Shown here piece after piece: positions 32,581-43,853 of a stretch of 64,000 nt of DNA (positions within the stretch are counted from its first letter, which is position 1; every line of letters starts with the position of its first letter). Under the pieces are notes generated by a model that saw only the letters and a list, made by a program, of their open reading frames with translations, did not search any database and was not told the origin of the DNA. The stretch comes from Gonocerus acuteangulatus (lineage: Eukaryota; Arthropoda; Insecta; Hemiptera; Coreidae): the NCBI GenBank assembly GCA_946811695.1, contig OX328125.1, positions 94,664,260 to 94,728,259 on the forward strand, in the 5' to 3' direction. The translations under genes were made by a program, and so were the position numbers.

Positions 32581-33399
32581 TGCTTGAAATAGATTGGTGT
32601 AATGTTATTCTCAAAGGTAGATATATCTCCTTTTCAGATTACCTGTATAAATAATGTTAGACAGATCGTCACAGTTTGTTAAATATATTTGTATTTTTTA
32701 AATATGTGTATATCTTGTCTATAAGATATAAGTTATTTTATGTAAGCATCGATAACATATGTGATTACAAAAAAGCTCCTTGGAGATGAGAAAGGTCACA
32801 TTTCAAAGTAGACATGTTAAAGTAAAGATTAGAACAAAAAGCACCTGCTTTTATCTGCTTAACCTATCATACGTAACACCGCAAAGAAAGGAAAGGATTA
32901 TTTCACTCCTTTATTTGTTGCACTATCCAGTTTTCCCAATTGGCTCAGATAATACATGTCCCCACGTCAAAACACTTTTAATTCGAGTTCATTCCATGTG
33001 CTAACATTGTTTAGTCATGAGCTTTCATGAGTTCAAATGAAACATCGCGATTTGTTTGACTGCTTGTAGGGTGGTACAAACTTCGACGTATTCCTTAAAA
33101 AAAAAATCACCCAGAATTAATTTAAATATACACTCAAAATACTTGTTGCAGGTTGTTTTGATGAGTTCAACCTATTCCGAAAATCTCACAAAAATTTAAC
33201 GCCACACTAGGCTTTCATTTTTCCACTACCTCTTCTATTTACTTCAACATTTCAATACAAACAGTTGAACTTGATGTATTGTTTTGTTCCGAGTCGAATG
33301 AAACCAGCCCCAGATTTCTAGGTTAATCCGTTTTCAATATATTGAATTTTTCGCGCTTTTTGGCCATTCGGCACCACTGTGCGACGTCTTAAACGGGCT

Positions 33400-34000
33400 T
33401 CCTCCTATCGAGTGAGAGATAAAATCCACTGAAATGTAATTTAATCAATTCTGACGGCCGAACTTCACAATCTCGACGGTCAACGATCTCCCCTATACCA
33501 TTTATTCGGAATATCAACACGTGAGGTCTACTAACCAATTTGCTACAAACAAAGGACCGTACGTTGAGCCTCCATGAGAGAGACCTAGACTCGCCGGATC
33601 GACTAGAGGCTGTGTTAGGTAAGAACTCTTGCTGGATAGCGGTACTGGAGAGGGTCAGTGGCCCAGGAAGAGGAGCACAGCTTTCTATAGAGAAAGTGGT
33701 CTATCTCACTTTCCTAACCACCCCTGGCTCAAAGGTTGGGCTCGCTCAAAGGTCGCCACTTTAGGCGATACTCTTTATCTGAGCAGCGTTTTCAGAGCAA
33801 TTTACGTGACCCTTCTTTATAATAATAATTTTCATATCCAAAATTTTGAACCATATGTTACATCCTAGAACCCAAATTAATTAAAAGTTATACTAATTTT
33901 TATAAGCACAATATTTATTAGTGCGATTCCTCCCTCCCCCTTAGGGTGGAAACCAGCTTATGAGGTTGACCTCATGACGCAATCATCCATGAATGGATAG
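33400..34000. other. GC-richer patch, no recognised gene
   Basis: A 74-codon frame at 33540-33764 shows no known motif. GACGGTCAACGATCTCC at about 33475 recurs at 21359 and, diverged, at 54118, marking an unrecognised dispersed sequence. Confidence 0.35.
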
Positions 34001-34013
34001 TAGGCCTTAGGGT

Positions 34014-34330
34014 ATATATATATATATATATATATAATTTGTCCGTTAGTGCTATCGCTGTCTGAAAAATGGTCCGATTTGAATGAAATTTGGTACAAAA
34101 AACTGTTGTCTTATTTAAAAGGTCAAGTTTCCTAACCAGAAGAATCCGTCCAAAAGAACATGGTTTTTGGGGTAAAAAAAAAATCGGTTAAGTTAATATG
34201 CTTGCAGGTACTCGTTTTATGGATTTCTTAACAAAGGAAAACGAATGAAACCATGTTTAAAGCGATATCTGTAACGGCTTGCGAGAACGACGGTACAAAT
34301 ACTTTTCCACACTAATTCGCATATTTGGTA
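34014..34330 (+). repeat. (TA)n plus dispersed repeat
   Basis: A short TA run, then AATTTGTCCGTTAGTGC, GGTCCGATTTGAATGAAAT and CTAACCAGAAGAATCCG, related to 9409-9610 and 6700. Confidence 0.5.
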
Positions 34331-35390
34331 TTCAGAAACGATTGATTCAGTTGAAACTTGTTCCGGATGTTAGAAATTCATCTAATCTAAGATAGTTAAT
34401 AGTTGGTTCCAATTGGAGTTAAGGAAGTACTATAAATAAAATATTTCATTAACAGCAATAAAAATCTTTAGGATTTTCGGTAACCATTCAAAAGCTTATT
34501 AAATTCTATACAAAGAAGGTTCTATTTTCATAAGTTTATCTTTAACTGGTTCAAAGGATATAATTTTCAAAAAAAAAACAATGTTCAATACATTGATATA
34601 TATATATATATATCAATATATTGCATATTGTTTTGTTTTTTAAATTAAATTACGAATTAACAATTTAAAAAATTGTCTTGATTTTTTTTTCTTTGCATTA
34701 TTAAGGAATGTTGAATGCTTAATAATGTAGGATATAAAGTAAGCGTTAGGAAATAATGGTTTTGTAAGTAAATTAAAATATAATAAAATGTAGCAATTAT
34801 GAATAAATAATAAAATTAATTGATCAACACATATGATGCATATATGACTGCATCCTACTTTCTATCTGAAATGATTTGTCTCATATTCATATGAAGAAAG
34901 GAAATTAATAATATTAAACCATCTTACTTTCCAAAACCAGCAAAATTACTGGAAATATGTTTACATATTGTTGTAATTATCAATAAAGGTTTAAAAAAAA
35001 AAAAAAAAAAAAAATCATCTCAAAAGAATGAATAGCATTGAATAATTTTAAGAATCAATAGAAGTCTTTCATTTATTTCAATTTTGCGCATCATCACTGT
35101 GTATGTATGTTTTTAGATATTATTTTTCAAAGCTTTTCTTCTGCGGTATTATGAATGACGACATAATGAATGAATTAGGTCGGTCAAAAGTTTAAGCGCA
35201 TTCTCGGAAAATGTTTAAATATTGTAAATGTAACAATATTCATAATATTTTTTTTTTTTTAAAAAAACAACAACTGGAGAATGCAGCATTAATAACAAAA
35301 ATACTATCCTGTAAAAACTTCAAGTAGAATATTAAAACTCCAGAACCGAAACATTGACAAATATAACTCATTTTTATATTAAACAATGTA
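34331..35390. other. No gene; AT-rich with a small palindrome
   Basis: Imperfect hairpin at about 34568-34640 around a TA run (AACAATGTTCAATACATTGA and its near complement); poly-A at about 34993-35013. Confidence 0.5.
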
Positions 35391-36301
35391 CAGTAGGGTT
35401 CCGATTAACCGAGTCGATGAGGGCTAAGGTTACCTCGGTTAATCGAAATAATCGGTTAATCGGAACCATACCAATAGCAATTGGAAATGTAGGTTGTTTT
35501 TGAATAAAAACTACTTATATGCTAAAAAACGAATATTTAATAATAATAATGCATAATAATAATATGTAGTAATAACAATAATAACAGAAACCGTGACATT
35601 ATTTTTTAAAAAAGAAATCTTTAATTGTGGCTTGCCTAAATGAACTTTTTCTGTCGACAGCAGCTGTGTTCCTCCATTTTCTTAGAATCATGAGTTCATT
35701 TGGCGGTACATCGCTTCTGCTTTCTAAATAGTGAAGGGATCTGTCAAGCAGATTAAAACACTCTTTCATCTTCTTCGGGATTGGACTTCATTACCTCATT
35801 AATAATTTCATCCTCCGTAAGGACTGTCGCTCTGTTTATTGTGTCGTCGTTTAACCAATCTATAACTTCGGAATCCATTATATCCAGGGAGTTGAGGTCT
35901 TTTAACAAATCCCACAACTCCTGATTTGTTGGAGGTTCGTCAATTGTCTGGCTATCATGGATAATTCGAGGCCACAGGTTTTTCAGGCTTTATTTACAGA
36001 ATGCCAAGAATCAGCAGCCATATTAATCACATCCTTAATAGATCTTTTCTTTAATTTTTGAATTAACCCTTGCTTTTCTGCTAATAGCATTTCAGACAAA
36101 AGCTTCTTATTGTAGAATCGTTTGAAGGCCGAAATTACTCCTTGGTCTGAGATGCGGTATGAAGTTCCCGTCGTGGCCATTGGCTCAACTTCATATATAT
36201 ACACATAGCCAACCCCCCCCCCCTCCTCTTCAGGCCTCCTTTTGATACCTCGGTTAATGGGATCTCGGTTGACCGGACCTCGGTTAATCGGAACCTTACT
36301 G
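35391..36301 (-). mobile_element. Tigger-type DNA transposon remnant, 911 bp
   Basis: Terminal inverted repeats CAGTAGGGTTCCGATTAACC (left) and, in complement, CAGTAAGGTTCCGATTAACC (right), flanked by TA on both sides. CGGTTAATCG-type words repeat inside both ends. The interior carries the C-terminal part of a Tigger transposase on the minus strand. Confidence 0.88.
35753..36204 (-). pseudogene. Tigger-type transposase, C-terminal part
   Basis: Two frames joined by a frameshift near 35982. SDQGVISAFKRFYNKK matches the conserved MDQGVI block carrying the last catalytic Asp of pogo/Tigger DDE enzymes. WHSVNKA and LKNLWPRIIHDS continue the region after it, and an acidic tail runs to a TAA at 35753. 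The N-terminal DNA-binding and earlier DDE blocks are missing. Confidence 0.8.
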
Positions 36302-36599
36302 TACTTTTATTAAGGCCGACAATTCCTCCTTCTCAAGCAAGATTCGTTAATAAAGGAATAATGACATAATCATTTTTGAATAATTATTAATGAATGTCTG
36401 TAAATAACTTGTAGGATATATTGTTATTATTTTTTAGACAATTATTAATAATTAAATCGGATGTTTAGAACCTTCTACAGGATATTTAGTTTAAATATTG
36501 TCCTATAAACAGAGAGAAAATAATTTAGTCTTTCTTGAAGAACGATAAATTAGAATGATATTATCTTAGATTCATAAAGTTAATTAAGTAATAATATAC

Positions 36600-36864
36600 A
36601 TCAAGAGAACATAGAACAAGACGTGACGAAGTTGTATTAACAAGACTAAGAATTGGACATACAAGACTCACTCACTCACACCTATATACTAAACAAGACA
36701 AGCCTAGGTGCGATACGTGGAACGTTCCTTTAACAGTGAAACACCTACTAACAAACTGCATCTACAAGCACCACGGTGAACGAAGTGAGCTGTTATCAGA
36801 TAGTAGTTTAAATATTGCCACCATACTGACTTACCTAAAGACTACATACAATGAAATATATTGA
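36600..36864 (+). pseudogene. I-like LINE ORF2 C-terminus
   Basis: Open for about 85 codons: RRDEVVLTRLRIGHTRLTHS, then CDTWNVPLTVKHLLTNC, and a stop TGA at 36862-36864. It matches the C-terminus of the 22-28 kb element (RREEVVLTRLRIGHTRLTHS). The second Cys of the CX2C pair is Trp here, so the finger is broken. Confidence 0.85.
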
Positions 36865-36951
36865 TATTACAAATAACCCACGATTTAAATTCCAAACAAA
36901 ATTTCTGATCTTGCAATAATTTTCAACCGATTCATTCATTTATATATTTTA

Positions 36952-37613
36952 CTAGCTGAATGCCCGTGCTTCGTCACGGTAGATAAGTAGTAATTTTATT
37001 GCCTTAAATAATTTAACATAAAAATTAACACCACTACAGGTTAAAATTCGTTGTCAATAATAAATGTACGTTAAAAGTTAAAAAATTTTGTTTCCTATAT
37101 GTCATTTGCAAACACCCATTATATTTGCGAGCACTACCAAGAAGTGAGTGCTCAGACTGGGTATGCTGACGGTTGAATAGGCTGTAAAAGGGTTCGGGAT
37201 ATTATTACCTAGGATGGACCATCATCAGGTATAGCGTAAACTCTGTGGGGGAACAAGTTGAAATGAACCGCAATTAAAATGGTAATTTTAACCTGTAGAC
37301 AAAATCAACGTTTATTTCTAGTAATTAAAGGACTGCCAGCATAGTTGAAATTAACCTCAACTAAAAATAGTACTATGAAATAGACACACACGGTAACAGC
37401 TGATATGTTAACGCATGCTGCTTGGCGTGTATGCTCTAACCAACTAAAACTTTAAAACCCTCTAAAAATACTTAATAATTTGAATACCAAAAAAATCTTT
37501 CTGAGCAAGTGTCTACGTTCTATAGGGAGTGTTCATGCAAAATTTCAAATTTTTCTGTCGAGTGGTTTGGGCTGGGCGATGATAGGTCAGTGAGTGAGTG
37601 GTATTTGACAAAT
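36952..37613 (-). mobile_element. Helitron-type non-autonomous element (copy 1)
   Basis: On the minus strand it ends CCGTGACGAAGCACGGGCAT, TCAGCTAG before T: a hairpin (CCGTG/CACGG) about 10 nt before CTAG, as in Helitrons. It matches 54702-55517 in opposite orientation over both ends, including AAATACCACTCACTCACTGA. The 5' TC is mutated. No Rep/helicase frame. Confidence 0.75.
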
Positions 37614-37683
37614 ATATAGTAGTCGATTTACGGTTATTTTTTCTTTTCTATATATATTATTTTTTTATTATTTTTTCTTCGTG

Positions 37684-37828
37684 TTCAACGGCGTATGAAA
37701 AATAAGGCTATTAACGCCGGGCTATCTACAGGTTGCCACCCTTTTATAATACCAACAGCACGTGGTCGGTCACCCATTCAGGTTTTGACCACTCCCGACG
37801 TTGCTTGACTTCGGTGATCTACGGGAAC
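37684..37828 (-). mobile_element. 5S rRNA-derived SINE (copy 1, 5'-truncated)
   Basis: Minus strand: AAGTCAAGCAACGTCGGGAG, GAATGGGTGACCGACCACG and TGCTGTTGG are the 5S rRNA internal promoter and 3' part. Then come GGGTGGCAACCTGTAGATAG, CCCGGCGTTAATAGCC and ATACGCCG. It lacks about the first 30 nt of the 5S head. Confidence 0.88.
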
Positions 37829-37879
37829 TATATATATATTATAATTAATTTATTTATTTCTATTAATTATTAGTTTTAT

Positions 37880-38366
37880 TGTTTATTTATTTATTGTTGT
37901 TGAGTTTCGCAACAAGAGCGACGACCTCATAAGAACGGCAGAATCAAAGTCAGTCAACTGGTAGTCAAGTGATAGTCAGTTGGTTATAAAAATAAACGAA
38001 GGTAACAAAAAGTATTAAAAAAAAAGAAATAAAATTAAAAAAAAATATGTATATATAAAAATATTATATACAATAAAATAATATAGAATAAAATGTTTCC
38101 ATTAAAAATGACATATAGTTATACTTTCGATATAGTTTGAATGTACGGACTACCTTCTGTCAGTAAGTCATGTAAGTCATGAGGAATCGTTAAGTTGCTG
38201 CGTTGTCTACAGTCCGTCAGGATATGTTTTACAGTTAATGTTCTGTTGCATAGTCTACACATTGGTCTTTCCTTTCTGTCCAGTAAGTATGAGTGGGTAA
38301 GTCGGGTGTGGCCTATACGTAGTCTGCATAAAATTACTTCGTCTTGTCGAGTGAATGATTCTTATT
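37880..38366 (-). pseudogene. I-like LINE ORF2 C-terminus and 3' UTR
   Basis: Minus strand, about 80 open codons from about 38366 to TAA at 38119: DEVILCRLRIGHTRLTHSY, CRLCNRTLTVKHILTDC, DLLTEGS. The Cys/His finger is intact. The 3' UTR runs to GTCGCTCTTGTTGCGAAACT and AATAAATAAATAAA near 37880, matching the 3' ends at 22.2 and 18.3 kb. Confidence 0.85.
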
Positions 38367-38369
38367 GTT

Positions 38370-39241
38370 TATTTTATTTTATTCACTTTTTTATTTATTA
38401 TTACTTATTTATTCATTAATTATTTATTTACTTTTTTTATTTTTTTTAACGGTTGTACACCATATTATTAGATCGATTATTGTTACAATTAAAGCCTTTT
38501 TTTATCTCCTATCATTGGATTTTACTTACTTTTCGGAACATGAACAATTGACTCGTAAACTATTATTTTATTATATTTCTTATTATTATTTATTCTCAAT
38601 TTTTCCCCTTTCCTTTTCTTTATTACTCTTTTGAGCAGATCACTCTTGATGTGGAGCTCTCCAGAGGAATAAATAAATAATATAAAAATACAGATATCTA
38701 TATACAGAATTCTAAAGAAAAATATAAATAGTGTACACAGGGGCAATGCTATTTCTGAGGGTCATGTTCTGGGAGCTGTGGCATAAATGACCGTACCGTG
38801 AAAAAACGGCCAGTCATAGGTGGGTGCGAAACATCGGGCGCATGTTGGCTCACGCACTATACACCAGCGGTGTCAGGTGTAAGTCAAGGACTACCTTTCG
38901 ACATAGGGACATCTACTAGCCGTCCCGAAAACATTAGGCCTCCTTATCGGTGTCCTGTTTACGCGGGCTGATAAGGGGAAGCAAGTTCGCGCCTAAAAAT
39001 AAGAGTCAATGTTAATATTCTAGCTAAAGGGGTCGTCGAGGTGGAGGGGGGGGGGAGGATGCTTCTAGCCGTGTCACCTTTATTTTGGGAGAGGCAAGGT
39101 CCGTTGCCTGATTCTCCATAGGCTGTTCGTCACTTCTTTCTAATGCAGAGGTATAATGCGTTTCATCCGTCACGCAGGAGCTGCGTGACTAAGAACATTC
39201 CTTAGAAGTGGATCCATCATTCATGATTAATTTTGTTTAAA

Positions 39242-39243
<2 letters not shown>
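38370..39243. other. No recognised gene; GC-richer 38.75-39.2 kb
   Basis: T-rich to about 38640, then a higher-GC stretch with no motif-bearing frame. It could be an element UTR. Confidence 0.4.
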
Positions 39244-39293
<50 letters not shown>

Positions 39294-39400
39294 CAGGTGT
39301 TTTTTCTGTCTATGTGTTTGTTCATCATAAAAATCCACACCGTTGTACCGATTTTGACCAAACTTGGCACTCAGGTAGGCGTTGATACGGCGAGGTCATA
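39244..39400. repeat. (TA)n plus fragment of Helitron-like family 2
   Basis: TA run to about 39288, then ACCGATTTTGACCAAACTTG GCAC in complement to the family at 7086 and 32264. Confidence 0.55.
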
Positions 39401-40669
39401 TATATATAACTATTTATAACTCTAATGGGCATAATTTTCGGTATCTAGAAGGTAGGATCGCTGAATATTTCAAGACAATTTTTGAAGACTTCATTCCAAT
39501 CTAAAAAGCTACATTGTAAAGTGCTAAATGAGAAGTTTATATGCTTGAGTGGATAGAAATTAAATAATTCTTACCTATAAAATAGCTTACACCGATATAA
39601 AGAGAAATGGCTTAAAACTAAAACAGCAAATTTTACTGAGAGTTCAAATTATACTTCTCTCAATTTATAAGAATTTTATTCCAAGTAGTCTAGTACCTTG
39701 CATTAAATTCTGTGGTGTTATAAAAAAAAAAAATCTTTATATGAATGGACATATAAAAGTACTCTGTTGCATATAAAAAGTAAAATATTCTGTATTTCAT
39801 AAACATGGGAGCTTTCTTTACTTTCTTTAAGAATATTATTTGCATAATCTTTCCCTCCACCTACTTTCGTAAGATTTAACAATATAATTTTTTATTTCCT
39901 TATTTACAGAATTTATATTGTTCTATTTAACATCTTGCCTTATTTAAATAATTGTTTTTACTTTCTCTGGTCTCTAGACTCTCACTTAATTCCAATTAAC
40001 TTATTAATTAATGGAGAATTTATGCCACCTTATGTACCTAATCTATTAATATAGAATCTTACGAAATAACAGACGAATTACTTTTCCTTCATTTCGATGT
40101 ACATTCCTTTTACACCCATATTCCTTTCCTCACCATTACTTAGCATTCCCATTACCTTCTGATAAAAAATAATCATCATTAAGTGATAAACTTTTTTTTC
40201 TATTTTTTTTAAATGCCTATGAGTATTAAATTAAATGTATTCGCGGCCTTTGTGCGGCGATCTATGTCTTACTGCTTATTCCCCGCGCACTCAGGTAGAG
40301 CGTCCATACCGCAAAGAAACATATATTATTTATGACCTAGCAACATTGGAAGCATTTCTAAATAAAGGAGTCAGGGACATCGTTCGAGAAATGGCTTTAT
40401 CTAGGGGGACTGTATTTCGCATAATCAAGGATAACAAAGTGAAAGCGCAATGGATATCCTTCGACTGGGCCCAAAGAACCACTGGGAGAAGATCCTGAAT
40501 TTTTCTGAGAAGTTGAAGTGTTTTTACATGACCCTTCGCTATTTTAAAAATAGATAAATACAAAACAATTAAAATAATTTAGCATTAATATTCAATGTCA
40601 TTAATATGCGGTTCCCAAGCTTTTGAACGAATACTTGTCACTAATTAGGGAACAAGCAATAATGAGAAG
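39401..40669. other. No recognised gene
   Basis: AT-rich. An 87-codon frame at 40235-40498 contains RDIVREMALSRGTVFRIIKD, reminiscent of a helix-turn-helix in transposases, but no other transposase block or terminal repeat supports this. Confidence 0.35.
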
Positions 40670-41380
40670 GGGTCTGTTTGCGAAGACCACATCCAGTTAC
40701 TTTGAAGTATCTGTCGTGATTTTAAACAGTGATTTTGGTACTTAATGATTAGCTTACTGGTTCTTTGCAGGTTATCTATTCATTCTTTGGATGTTATCTT
40801 AGGTTAGAAACCATACTATATAAAATATAGTAATGAAATGTTAATATAGTATTTAAAATCACTGCAATCGCTACTAAAAGTAACTTTTTTTTTACTACTA
40901 TATTTATAAAATATGGTTTCTAACTAACCGTTAGATAATTTGTGTTTGTAAGTAACAATTTTGTGCTTGTAATGCATAAATGTAAATAAGAATATATTTC
41001 AGCAAGCAATATTTATCAATAAAAAGGTTAATATTATAAAAATCAATGGTAATTGTGAAGTTTACGGGCCTTCTAACCGATTTTTTGTCCTTTGGTTCTA
41101 TAACATATTTATATTTTATATTTATTTCGCATTATGGGAAAGAAGTTATCAAAACTCTAGTCAATCCAACTTGCTAAAATTAATAGAATTCTATTAATTT
41201 TTTTCGAGTTGGATTGACTTGAGTGTTAAAAGTTTACTTTACTACCGGCAACAACCAATAGAATCGCCCATACGATTAGCCAATAAAAAGCTAATGAGGT
41301 ATGCGCGTGCGCTGAATCACTGTTATAATCACTGCAGATACTTCACAAGTAACTGGATGTTGTTTTCGCAAACAAACCCA
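40670..41380. mobile_element. Palindromic MITE/foldback element, copy B
   Basis: Ends GGGTCTGTTTGCGAAGACC and, in complement, GGGTTTGTTTGCGAAAAC, followed on both sides by ACATCCAGTTACTT-type sequence. Same family as 4071-4819, in opposite orientation. Confidence 0.8.
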
Positions 41381-41389
41381 TGACAAATA

Positions 41390-42033
41390 CTAAGCTCGTT
41401 TGAGCTAGACATTGGGCTGATGAATAAATCTATTTATAACGTCATAATTTTCTGCCCATTCATATTATTTTCGACATGAGATAAAAGTGAAAGTGGTCCA
41501 GCATTGTACTATGCGATAGAATCTCGAAGGCCTCCCCTGGTATAGAATTATCTCTGGACGAGTTGAAGGATACGGGATCTGAGTGTAAACAGGAGATAAC
41601 CTGGAGGGGAGTGGAGGGGTGGTAAAGGAGAGAGTGGTGGGGGACTAGGTAGGTAGGAGTGGGGATGAAGTAGGAGATGGAGGGGATGAAGGAGGGGCGT
41701 GAGGGGAGGGGATGACCCAGATACAGGGTAGGGGCGATGACCCTCCTTGCGTAATCTCCCCTCCCCACTCCTACCTGTTGTCCCTACGTCATCAACCATC
41801 TCCCCTCCACTCCTATCCATTAAAGGCAACTTTGCAATCTCCTCTACCATCTCCCATTCCTCTTCCTAGTCTCGTAGCTTTATGTCACTTATTAAAAGTC
41901 TCTATTTATTTATTTAATTTTTTCTCTTCCAGTTATATTAAATGAAAATTAAATATGACTGGAAGTCTCCAAAACTGTGACGTACTCTATCACTTGACAG
42001 GGAATTTATTTTTTTCGTCGTGAAATGAAAATA
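41390..42033. other. Purine tract followed by pyrimidine tract
   Basis: About 41590-41735 is almost all G and A on this strand; about 41745-41870 is mostly C and T. Frames here (RSGEG-, PLPSP-type) are compositional. Confidence 0.6.
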
Positions 42034-43039
42034 ACACTGTTCTGCAAAAAAAAACTTTTCTCCCCTCCCTTGAACAATTTTGCCTGTTTCTCATGTTTTC
42101 AGGTGTGCTGAGTCCGAATCTGAACTCAGAAAAATTCTATCATCCTCTGATTTTGGGAGAAAAGAGGAGAAACTTGGAAAAAATGAAAAATTGTATTTGA
42201 AAATTATTGTCTTTATTATAACAGATTTCTTTTCTTTTTCAACGGTAAAATATAATTAATTGAATCCTGCATGCTATCAGGTATAATACTAGACATGACA
42301 CAACTCAAAAAATATACACACATCGTCAATGAGTATTTTTTTTCTTTTGTACTCTTCCTCCTCTGTCTCCCGCTGCAGTGTCCAGCAGTAATCCGCCAGC
42401 ATCTTCTCATTCCATTTGCCAGTATATCTTTTTTCCATTCTGGATATGTCTTGGTGGAATCGTTCTCCATGTTCGTCCGAAACTGCACCCAAATTTGGGG
42501 CGAAAAAGTCTAGGTGACTATGCAGGAAATGCATTTTTAAGGACATATTGCATCTCAATGTTTTATATGAAGTAAGCAGTTCTTGGACTATTTTTCGGTA
42601 GTCTCTAGATTTTTCGTTTCCAAAAAACTTAAAAACACCATAAAGGAAAAGGATACCACCATAAAAGAGAAAGGAAGGTCATTCCCCTAAAGATACAGGT
42701 AGAGACCAAATCCCTGCCTCAAGATCAAAAACTGAAAAAAACACTTTTAGCCATATTTCTTCAACCACTTGTAATATTCCCATCAAATTTTTTTTCGTTC
42801 AAATATACTTCATTGCGCTCAAAATCATCGGGCTTTTGAATTTTTTTCACTATGTTTTGATGCCAAAAAAAAAATTCGTCAAATTTACAAATAACTCACA
42901 TTTTTGAATAAAAAACTAGGATTGCTCAAGAAACTGTGCGTGATAGACAGAATCTGACTTCAAATTCGTGTTCAGCACATTTGAAAACAGTAAGAAAGCA
43001 TGTTTTGGTTTGAAGGAGGATTTTCGTGCAGAACAGTGT
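42034..43039 (-). mobile_element. DNA transposon remnant, 13-bp TIRs
   Basis: Terminal inverted repeats ACACTGTTCTGCA (42034-42046) and TGCAGAACAGTGT (43027-43039); about 1.0 kb. The interior encodes a C-terminal fragment of a protein on the minus strand. No clear target duplication, superfamily not assigned. Confidence 0.6.
42289..42660 (-). pseudogene. Fragment of a dispersed transposon protein
   Basis: Continuous minus-strand frame of about 120 codons: KFFGNEKSRDYRKIVQELL, then MSLKMHFLHSHLDFF, GAVSDEHGERFHQDIS and MLADYCWTLQRE. From memory, closely similar proteins are dispersed in many arthropod genomes, mostly without a named function; position within terminal repeats argues for a transposon protein. 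Catalytic residues cannot be assigned. Confidence 0.6.
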
Positions 43040-43075
43040 AATTAGCCTTTGAGGCGATAAGAAGTCAAGGAATGG

Positions 43076-43175
43076 TTGGGATTCGGCTGAGAGAAAAGTC
43101 AGATTTAAAAAAAAAAATATTTTTCGAACATTTTGGCTTGCAGGCCTCTGCGGCAGCGTTCTTCAGCTAAAAAAA
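43076..43175 (-). repeat. Decayed hammerhead-like repeat end
   Basis: Minus strand: GCTGAAGAACGCTGCCGC, then GCAAGCCAAAATGTTCG. The order of a CTGAAGA core, a spacer and a GAAAC-like block (here AAAAT) matches the 47.4-kb copy (GCTGAAGAAATCGAAAACG). Core residues are lost. Confidence 0.35.
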
Positions 43176-43274
43176 AATATAAGCCAGAATAACTACAGTA
43201 GTAAACAAAGTCCTCAATCATGTAAACAATAGGTTATAAAACAATTTTTTAAGAGCATATAAGTTGATGATTTG

Positions 43275-43560
43275 TAGGGACCGCATTTTTAGGCTAAAAT
43301 AAGCATCCAATTCGGTTTTTTCATCAGGCATAATAGATCTATTTAGGTTTTTATTTAAAAATCCATTTTAGGTTTTTGGAAGTGATAAAAATGTTTCAAT
43401 ATGTTCAAAAAATAGGTGTTTTTATTTAGAAATCCATTTTACGTTTTTTTAGGTGATAAAAATGTTCCAATAGGTTCAATCTATTATAAAAAAAACCTAT
43501 CATTGTCATGCTTAGGAGAAAGGACAAAAAATAGGCGAAAACCTTAGAATCCGGTCCCTA
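43275..43560. mobile_element. hAT-type MITE, 286 bp
   Basis: Terminal inverted repeats TAGGGACCGCATTTTTAGG and TAGGGACCGGATTCTAAGG (complement). 8-bp flanks ATGATTTG and ATGATTAG differ at one base. The ends resemble the TAGGGAACGGAT of the 14.75-kb element. The interior holds two diverged copies of an 80-bp T-rich unit. Confidence 0.7.
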
Positions 43561-43853
43561 ATGATTAGTAATCAATAGCTTTATACAGAACTTAGATGAG
43601 AGTAATGGAAAAAAATAAAATAATAACGCCCACAAGTATAAAAATGGCAATGATACATATAAGCAAAGAAATATCAACATTTCTTGACTTTTTTAAAATA
43701 ATAGATACAGTAATAGGTATAAATAAATTGATATTGGCGGGAAAATCACAAACGACCAGTAAAAGAGTAATGAAAATTAATGTACCTACATGTGCATTAA
43801 AAATAAATATTAAAAGATGTGAATGACTGGTTTTATTTTCTAACGGATATATA
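43561..43853. other. No recognised feature
   Basis: AT-rich; a 76-codon frame (43596-43826) shows no known motif. Confidence 0.4.

Larger units (their letters stand above)
31539..33381. mobile_element. Transib-type element, 1.84 kb
   Basis: Ends CACAGTGGTACC and its inverted match CACAGTGGTGCC (right end, complement), flanked by TGACG (31534-31538) and CGACG (33382-33386). CACAGTG ends and a GC-rich 5-bp CGNCG target are Transib characteristics. No transposase frame is recognisable; (TA)n and a Helitron-like repeat lie inside, so it is a degraded or non-autonomous copy. Confidence 0.55.

Noticed and set aside
33540..33868. Two overlapping plus-strand ORFs in a GC-richer patch
   Set aside because: No recognisable domain; two frames overlap with neither clearly preferred.
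40235..40498. Helix-turn-helix transposase or regulator
   Set aside because: Only a short HTH-like stretch, no catalytic block, no terminal repeats.
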